From Oricola indica (GTDB taxonomy: Bacteria; Pseudomonadota; Alphaproteobacteria; Rhizobiales; Rhizobiaceae), in contig NZ_JAINFJ010000009.1 in assembly GCF_019966595.1 (NCBI RefSeq), forward strand, positions 62,001 through 126,000: a stretch of DNA of 64,000 bases. The letters are read 5' to 3'. Both the position numbers and the translations under genes were made by a program. The notes below the pieces were generated by a model, which made no database searches, was not told the origin of the DNA, and was given only the letters and a program-made list of their open reading frames with translations. Numbering within the stretch: the first letter of the stretch is position 1; each line of letters opens with the position of its first letter. Positions 58,675 to 64,000 of the stretch are shown here, piece after piece.

Positions 58675-59343
58675 TCAGTTCCACCGAAACCGTGTCTCGA
58701 GCCGGCGGCTGAAAATCGCGAGCGGCAGAAAGATGATCATGTAACCCGCAGCCGCCATCAGCAGCGGCGTGGAGTTGGACGAATAGGACGTCGCCGCGAT
58801 CGCCTCGCCGAGCATTTCGGGAACGGCAACCGCCGAGGCGAGCGCCACGCCCTTGGTGATGGCGATGGTGCGATTGGTAAGCGACGGAATGGCCACCCGC
58901 ATCGCCTGGGGCAGGATGACATGGGAAATGGTCTGGCCGAACGACAAGCCGGTCGACCGCGCCGCTTCCCACTGGCCCTTGTTGATCGACAGAAACGCTG
59001 TCCAAAAAATCTCTTCGGAGAACGCCGCGAGAACGAGGCTCAGCGCAAGCCATGCCGCTGTCATGCCGGACATCGAGATTCCGGCAAGCGGGAAGGCAAA
59101 ATAGAACATGAACATCAAGGTAAGCGGCGGCAGGCAACGCAGGATGTCCGCATAGGCCACGATGGCGAACGTGACGGCGCGCAGCTGGAACGTCCGCGCG
59201 ACCGCGAGCGCGAGCCCGCCGGAGAGGCCGGTGACGACGATCAGCGCGGCAAGACCGAGCGTGACGGCAAAGCCGCTGGCCATCGACGGCAGATACTGTG
59301 CGGCAACCTCGGCGTTAAAAAACTGGGCGAGGATGCGATCCAT
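58675..59343 (-). CDS. Polar amino-acid ABC transporter permease (first)
   Basis: A 222-residue HisQ/GlnP-type permease with LRCLPPLTLMFMFYFAFPLA and the EAA loop NKGQWEAARSTGLSFGQTIS followed by VILPQAMRVAIPSL. It begins 2 bases after the ATPase gene end. The two permeases are paralogous but distinct, suggesting a heterodimeric channel. Confidence 0.92.
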   Translation of the reverse strand: MDRILAQFFNAEVAAQYLPSMASGFAVTLGLAALIVVTGLSGGLALAVARTFQLRAVTFAIVAYADILRCLPPLTLMFMFYFAFPLAGISMSGMTAAWLALSLVLAAFSEEIFWTAFLSINKGQWEAARSTGLSFGQTISHVILPQAMRVAIPSLTNRTIAITKGVALASAVAVPEMLGEAIAATSYSSNSTPLLMAAAGYMIIFLPLAIFSRRLETRFRWN

Positions 59344-59345
59344 AA

Positions 59346-60068
<723 letters not shown>

Positions 60069-60086
60069 TATTCGCCCCGTGTTCGG

Positions 60087-60932
60087 CTAGTCGCCGCAAT
60101 TCGGCATGTGCGCAGTCGGATCATAGCCTTCGAGGCCGGGTTCGCCATAGCCATAGACAACGCGGTACGCGGCTTCGTCAGGACGAGCCGGTTCACCGAA
60201 CCATTTTTCATAGATTGCCGCGACGGTGCCCTCCAGTTTCACGCATTCCAGCGCCGCCTCGAAACGGTCGCGCAGTGCCTCGTCGCCCTTTTTGAAGGGG
60301 TGGAAATAGGTGAAGCCGGTCTTGACGACATAGCTGCCTTCCAGCGCGGGTGTTGCCTTCGTCAGATAGGTGGCGACCGTGGCGCCGGACAGATTGGCAT
60401 CGGCCTGGCCGGAGATCACCGCCTGAAGCGCGTCGGGGTTGGAGCCGAACCGGACGATCTCGTAACCGTACTGGTCCTGGCGTTCACTCAGCCAGACGTC
60501 GTTCGAGTTGCCGCGGTTGACCGCGATTTTCAGACCCTTGAGGTCCTCCATCTTCTCGATCTTCGCGCCGCCCGCCTTCACGATGAAGCGGTAATCATTG
60601 TTGAGATAGCCCTCGCTGAGCAACACTTTCGATGCGCGGTCCGCATTGGCGGTGGTCGGCGCGATGATGAAGTCGATATTGCCGGCATCCATGTCCGCGA
60701 AAATGCCGGAATAGGGAACGTTCACGATTTCCACGGTCGCCCCCATTTTTTCGGCAACCGCCTCAATCAGGTCCACGTTGAAGCCCTCTACCCCGCCATC
60801 AGGCTTGGCCATGACATGTGGCGCGAAGCCGACATCAGCACCGACACGGAATTTCTCCTGCGCCTGCGTGCTCACGGTTAGCGCCATAAGAGCGGCGAGG
60901 GATATGGCTGAGATTGTTTTGATCGACTGCAT
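60087..60932 (-). CDS. Polar amino-acid-type ABC transporter periplasmic binding protein
   Basis: A 281-residue family 3 solute-binding protein. The signal peptide is MQSIKTISAISLAALMALTV, cleaved near TQA-QEKFRVG. FRVGADVGFAPHVMAKPDGG, GFNVDLIEAVAEKMG and LKGLKIAVNRGNSND are typical blocks. Two Cys (LECVKLE and MPNCGD) may pair. It is the first gene of an ABC operon, and a GntR-type operator candidate lies 43-66 bases upstream of the start. The ligand is an amino acid or related compound, not determined. Confidence 0.93.
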   Translation of the reverse strand: MQSIKTISAISLAALMALTVSTQAQEKFRVGADVGFAPHVMAKPDGGVEGFNVDLIEAVAEKMGATVEIVNVPYSGIFADMDAGNIDFIIAPTTANADRASKVLLSEGYLNNDYRFIVKAGGAKIEKMEDLKGLKIAVNRGNSNDVWLSERQDQYGYEIVRFGSNPDALQAVISGQADANLSGATVATYLTKATPALEGSYVVKTGFTYFHPFKKGDEALRDRFEAALECVKLEGTVAAIYEKWFGEPARPDEAAYRVVYGYGEPGLEGYDPTAHMPNCGD

Positions 60933-60974
60933 CGTCTCTGGTCTCCATTTGGATTGTCGATGATACAGATCAAT

Positions 60975-60998
60975 ATTGTAAACAATCATTGTTTGCAA
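60975..60998. promoter_or_regulatory. Palindromic operator candidate before the amino-acid ABC operon
   Basis: ATTGTAAACAAT (60975-60986) is followed one base later by ATTGTTTGCAA (60988-60998). The arms TTGTAAACAAT and TTGCAAACAAT match at 10 of 11 positions across the centre. The same 12-mer occurs before the GntR gene at 62266-62277. Likely binding site of the neighbouring GntR protein. Confidence 0.65.
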
Positions 60999-61029
60999 AC
61001 ATTATTTAATCAGATTAACAATATGCCTA

Positions 61030-62220
61030 CTATTTGTGCAGATTTTGAGAATCTGCCGCTTTTGCGACTGCGCTGGCGCGCGCTATCCGGGCAAATTTGC
61101 GCCATCTGGCGCGAAGATGGGCATCCTCGTCCATCCGGCTGTTCCAGCAGGCGATATGGGACATGCGTCGGGAGAAGGATCCGCCGTCACGCGCTTCCCC
61201 TGTCTGGCCGATTTTCGCGCCATCGGGGGCGTTCACGGTCGCGCGCGAAGCCTTGCCCAACTGCCAGTAGTCCCATTCGGCTTCGGTCAGATAGGCGCGC
61301 GCCGCCTCCGGCGTTGAGCAGGAATAGCCCTGGCGCATCAGATAGGCGCCCGCCCATCCCGACAGATACCAGTTGGTATAGGCGAGAGCATTTCGGCGAT
61401 CCGTCTTGCTGCATCGAGACGAGACGGCCAATCCTCCGGCCCATGCCCGTCCGCCCTCCCGCATCGGGTTGTAGCGCACCGGAATCCCCGACTTCCTGAG
61501 CGCGGTAACCGCCGGCGGCCAAAGCGACTGAACCGCGACCGGCCCTTCCGTCATTCGCTCGATCGATTGCTCGAAACTCGGCCAAAGGCTGTCGAATTGC
61601 CCGTTGAGCGCGTATTCCTCGAGAATCTCGTAGGTCCGGTCGATTTCTTTTCGGGTCTGGTTGCCGATGTCGGCATATCGGCAAAGGCCTCGTGCTTCGG
61701 CGGCGAGCGAAAGTTCGATGTAGGAGACTGCGGGAACGTCGGCGAGCGCGACTTTTCCGGCAAGCGCCGGATCGAGAAGGTCGCCCCAACTCGTGACTGT
61801 CCGGTCTGTGCGGTCGTCACGCCAGCCAAGTGAGTCCGAATTGCAGATCGTCGGGACCGCGTTCAGCCAGTCGCGGCTTTTATCGGCAAAGATCACCGTA
61901 TGGGGTGCCACGCCGCGTTCGCAAACCGGCTCGCCATCGATCTCACCGGCCAGGAACAGCGGAGATATTTCATCGTAGCGTTCCACCTCGCTCGCCCGAA
62001 CCGGCTGTATCGTGCCTGTAAGGCGAAGATCGTTGATCATCCAGAACTCGGCTTGTATGAGATCGAATGAGCCGGGGTCGGACAAAGCCGTGTGATACAA
62101 CTCTTCGGTCGGAATGACCGTCATTTCGATATTGAAGCCAAGATCCAGTTCGGCTTTGTCCGGGATGGCGCGATGGCCGGACGGTGGCGTGACAAAGACG
62201 CGCAACGGCGTTTGAGACAT
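61030..62220 (-). CDS. Extracellular solute-binding-protein homologue lacking a signal peptide
   Basis: A 396-residue protein resembling PotD/spermidine-putrescine-type solute-binding proteins (ELYHTALSDPGSFDLIQAEF, TVTSWGDLLDPALAGKVALA, GPVAVQSLWPPAV, LAYTNWYLSGWAGAYLMRQG). It begins MSQTPLRVFVTPPSGH with no signal peptide, and the upstream frame to 62742 offers none either. It may be a cytoplasmic ligand-binding protein or use an unusual export route. It is divergent from the GntR regulator gene and shares an operator region with it. The start at 62220 has AGGAT about ten bases upstream. Confidence 0.75.
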   Translation of the reverse strand: MSQTPLRVFVTPPSGHRAIPDKAELDLGFNIEMTVIPTEELYHTALSDPGSFDLIQAEFWMINDLRLTGTIQPVRASEVERYDEISPLFLAGEIDGEPVCERGVAPHTVIFADKSRDWLNAVPTICNSDSLGWRDDRTDRTVTSWGDLLDPALAGKVALADVPAVSYIELSLAAEARGLCRYADIGNQTRKEIDRTYEILEEYALNGQFDSLWPSFEQSIERMTEGPVAVQSLWPPAVTALRKSGIPVRYNPMREGGRAWAGGLAVSSRCSKTDRRNALAYTNWYLSGWAGAYLMRQGYSCSTPEAARAYLTEAEWDYWQLGKASRATVNAPDGAKIGQTGEARDGGSFSRRMSHIACWNSRMDEDAHLRARWRKFARIARASAVAKAADSQNLHK

Positions 62221-62265
62221 GAATGAGACAATCCTTGGATGAATGTTGCACAATAATTCAATAGG

Positions 62266-62277
62266 ATTGTAAACAAT
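62266..62277. promoter_or_regulatory. Second copy of the GntR operator candidate
   Basis: ATTGTAAACAAT, identical to the 12-mer at 60975-60986, lies in the 93-base gap between the divergent solute-binding-protein homologue (start 62220) and the GntR gene (start 62314). A half-site TTGCACAAT lies 15 bases to the left. It suggests autoregulation and control of both sides. Confidence 0.6.
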
Positions 62278-62313
62278 GCAAGCGCCTTCGATTGGCGAGC
62301 ATCGGGAGAGGCC

Positions 62314-63024
62314 ATGAGTGACCTTAAAATCAGGAAATCTGCGAATGCGGGCCGCGACGGCGCCAATGCGGTCTATGGGGGCATTCTCGAAGCGATATCC
62401 CGTCAGCGCCTCGCGCCGGGCACCAAGCTGCCTGAAGAGGGCCTGTCGCAGGTATTCGGCGTAAGCCGTGCTCAGGTCCGGTCCGCACTGGCCAATTTGC
62501 GCCAGCGGGGGCTGGTCCAGATGGAGCCGAACAAGACGGCGCAGATTTCGGAGCCGTCGGCGAGCGAGGTGCTGGAGCTGTTCTCGGTCAGGAGCTGGCT
62601 CGAACCGGAACTGGCCGCCGAGGTCGCGAGAAATCTCACCGACGAGCAGGACGCCATGCTGAAGGGCCACCTTCAAAAGGAGCAGGCGGCACGCGATGCA
62701 GGCGACCGGATCGAGGCAACGCGGCTGGCGGGCCTTTTCCACACCGCCATCGCTTCATGTTCCAGCAATGCAATCGCCAGGAAATATATCGAAGAGCTCG
62801 TCGATCGTTCGTTCCTCGCGATCTACCTGTATCAGCGTGTCGGCGAGGTGATGTGCGTGAACGAGGATCATAGCAATCTCCTCGACGCCTTTGCGGCGCG
62901 TGATGGCGATGCGGCTGCGAAATCGATGCGGGAGCATTTGGCGCATGTCCTCACGCGGCTGGATCTCGAAACCGACGAGGAGTCGTCGCCGGATCTGACC
63001 GAAGCCTTCCGGGGCATCGTCTGA
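62314..63024 (+). CDS. GntR-family transcriptional regulator (FCD/FadR type)
   Basis: A 236-residue regulator. The N-terminal winged helix (about 20-85) includes LAPGTKLPEEGLSQVFGVSR and AQVRSALANLRQRGLVQMEP. The C-terminal all-helical FCD domain includes LFHTAIASCSS and DHSNLLDAFAARDGDAAA with the metal-ligand His residues. GGGAGAGG precedes the ATG. It is flanked by ABC transporter components on both sides, so it likely senses the transported compound. Confidence 0.93.
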   Translation: MSDLKIRKSANAGRDGANAVYGGILEAISRQRLAPGTKLPEEGLSQVFGVSRAQVRSALANLRQRGLVQMEPNKTAQISEPSASEVLELFSVRSWLEPELAAEVARNLTDEQDAMLKGHLQKEQAARDAGDRIEATRLAGLFHTAIASCSSNAIARKYIEELVDRSFLAIYLYQRVGEVMCVNEDHSNLLDAFAARDGDAAAKSMREHLAHVLTRLDLETDEESSPDLTEAFRGIV

Positions 63025-63090
63025 AGAAAGCCGGGTCCGGGAGGTCTTCTCAGCGGACCCGCGTGCCGGCGACTGCGCTCAGGATAGTGG

Positions 63091-63942
63091 TCAATCCCGC
63101 CGCTGGAACGCGATCATGATCAACGCCAGGCACGACGACCCCAGCATGAGCAGAAGCGAAACGGCATTCAGCAACGGCGTCGAGCCTTCCTTCAGCCGGT
63201 CGAACATGGCGATCGTAAGGGGCGCATCGGAGCCGACCAGCATCAGCGTGGTGTTGAAGTTCTCGAAGCTCATGAGGAACGCGACCACGAAGGCGCCGAC
63301 CATCGCGGGAGCGAGATAGGGGATCGTGATCGTGCGCACCGCCGTCAGGCGGGTCGCGCCGAGATTGAGCGCCGCCTCTTCCAGAGTCTGGTCGAACTTC
63401 TGAAGCCGCGCGGAAATGACGAGCGTCGCGATGGTCGCGATGAAAGAGAACTGGCCGAGAATGACGAGAGTGAGCCCGGGGCGCAGCACCTCGAGGTCCC
63501 ATTTCATGCTGTCCCAGACGCTGTTCGCGACCGTGCTGGAAAAGACGAGGATCGAAATGCCGAGCACGATCCCGGGAATGACGAGCGGCAGCAGCATCAG
63601 CACATAGAGCAGGCCGCGTCCGCGGAACTTGTGGCGCGTGAAGAGGAAGGCGTTCGACACGCCGACCGCGACGGCCAGAAGCGAAACCGCCGCGCCGATG
63701 AAGGCCGACGTCCCAATGGCGCGCAGGATCGGACGTTCGTGGAAGACGCCGATCATCGGCGCGGAATCGCCGAAGAACCAGTTCCAGGTAAACCCTTCCC
63801 AGGGAAGCGAAGGAAACTGGCTGTCGTTGAAGGCGAAAACCGTCACGACCAGAAGCGGCAGGGCCAGATAGAGGAAGAACAGGATTACATAGGCCGAATA
63901 GGCGAACCGGAACGGACGCGATTGCGGTATGGTCGGGATCAT
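63091..63942 (-). CDS. Spermidine/putrescine-type ABC transporter permease (PotC type)
   Basis: A 283-residue permease with six predicted helices. It contains FAYSAYVILFFLYLALPLLV, the PotC-like SLPWEGFTWNWFF and the EAA loop LEEAALNLGATRLTAVRTI followed by PYLAPAMVGAFVVAFLMSFE. It lies 13 bases after the end of another gene cut by the window edge. The operon continues beyond the window. The system may use the solute-binding protein at 61030. Confidence 0.92.
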   Translation of the reverse strand: MIPTIPQSRPFRFAYSAYVILFFLYLALPLLVVTVFAFNDSQFPSLPWEGFTWNWFFGDSAPMIGVFHERPILRAIGTSAFIGAAVSLLAVAVGVSNAFLFTRHKFRGRGLLYVLMLLPLVIPGIVLGISILVFSSTVANSVWDSMKWDLEVLRPGLTLVILGQFSFIATIATLVISARLQKFDQTLEEAALNLGATRLTAVRTITIPYLAPAMVGAFVVAFLMSFENFNTTLMLVGSDAPLTIAMFDRLKEGSTPLLNAVSLLLMLGSSCLALIMIAFQRRD

Positions 63943-63955
63943 CGCCGCGCCTCCC

Positions 63956-64000
63956 CTAGCCCATCGTCTTTTCGAGCGTCTGCCCGGTCAGACGCAGCAT
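63956..64000 (-). CDS. Downstream end of a truncated gene, probably a PotB-type permease
   Basis: The minus-strand frame MLRLTGQTLEKTMG ends at a TAG at 63956-63958, thirteen bases before the PotC-type start, whose ribosome binding site GGGGAGG lies between. Only 14 codons are visible, so the gene is partial at the window edge. Assignment to a PotB permease is by position only. Confidence 0.4.
   Translation of the reverse strand: MLRLTGQTLEKTMG

Overview
The window is a GC-rich stretch of bacterial chromosome. Gene content and sequence character point to an alphaproteobacterium, most likely Hyphomicrobiales (Rhizobiales). The evidence is a Usg-family protein, a CIRCE-controlled groES-groEL pair, an NDUFA9-like protein, a rhizobial-type agmatinase remnant and many solute-binding-protein transporters. 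The genus cannot be told from sequence alone. I saw no tRNA, rRNA, insertion sequence, phage gene or CRISPR array. Coding density is high, and the only stretch over 300 bases without an intact gene is about 21848-22296.

Left part (1-14.8 kb). A long minus-strand series runs tctC-tctB-tctA (tripartite tricarboxylate transporter), cytochrome P450, a lone HyuA-type hydantoinase, malate synthase G, a crotonase-family protein and a CoA ligase cut by the window edge. This looks like uptake and catabolism of an organic acid or CoA-activated compound. Divergent from tctC is a TctDE-type two-component system whose kinase gene is translationally coupled to a periplasmic iron-type solute-binding protein, a possible three-part sensor. 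A spermidine-synthase-like protein follows.

Middle part (14.8-37 kb). This holds a Tas-like aldo/keto reductase, a GAF-GGDEF-EAL c-di-GMP enzyme, a 4HBT thioesterase with a LiuR-like box, a ClbS-like protein and the NAD salvage pair pncA-pncB. Two SNase-like paralogues flank gene debris. Then come a LysM-type secreted protein, Usg, groES-groEL, an MscS channel, a ChaN-like protein, a LysR regulator with a divergent MDR oxidoreductase and DUF4386 protein, a cupin divergent from an acyl-CoA ligase, gyrB, a DUF1294 protein, a glycosyltransferase fragment and cytochrome b561.

Right part (37-64 kb). This holds a complete dppABCDF peptide ABC operon, a PanE-like reductase, an NDUFA9-like protein with a TauE/SafE permease, uppP and an esterase-GNAT fusion. 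An agmatinase minigene with its middle deleted is followed by an Lrp regulator divergent from hppD, an MFS transporter, two divergent SDRs, a free-standing E2-type acyltransferase domain, a GMC oxidoreductase, a metallophosphoesterase and a cNMP-domain protein. The end carries a polar amino-acid ABC operon, an unusual solute-binding protein without a signal peptide, a GntR regulator and the 3' end of a PotBC-type ABC operon. An identical 12-mer palindrome lies in front of both the amino-acid ABC operon and the GntR/solute-binding-protein pair, suggesting one small regulon.

The most noteworthy themes are: (i) gene remnants in which both ends survive but the middle is missing (agmatinase, DUF2267), (ii) the TctDE plus solute-binding-protein unit, and (iii) the GntR operator pair. 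I found no clearly undescribed defence or mobile system.
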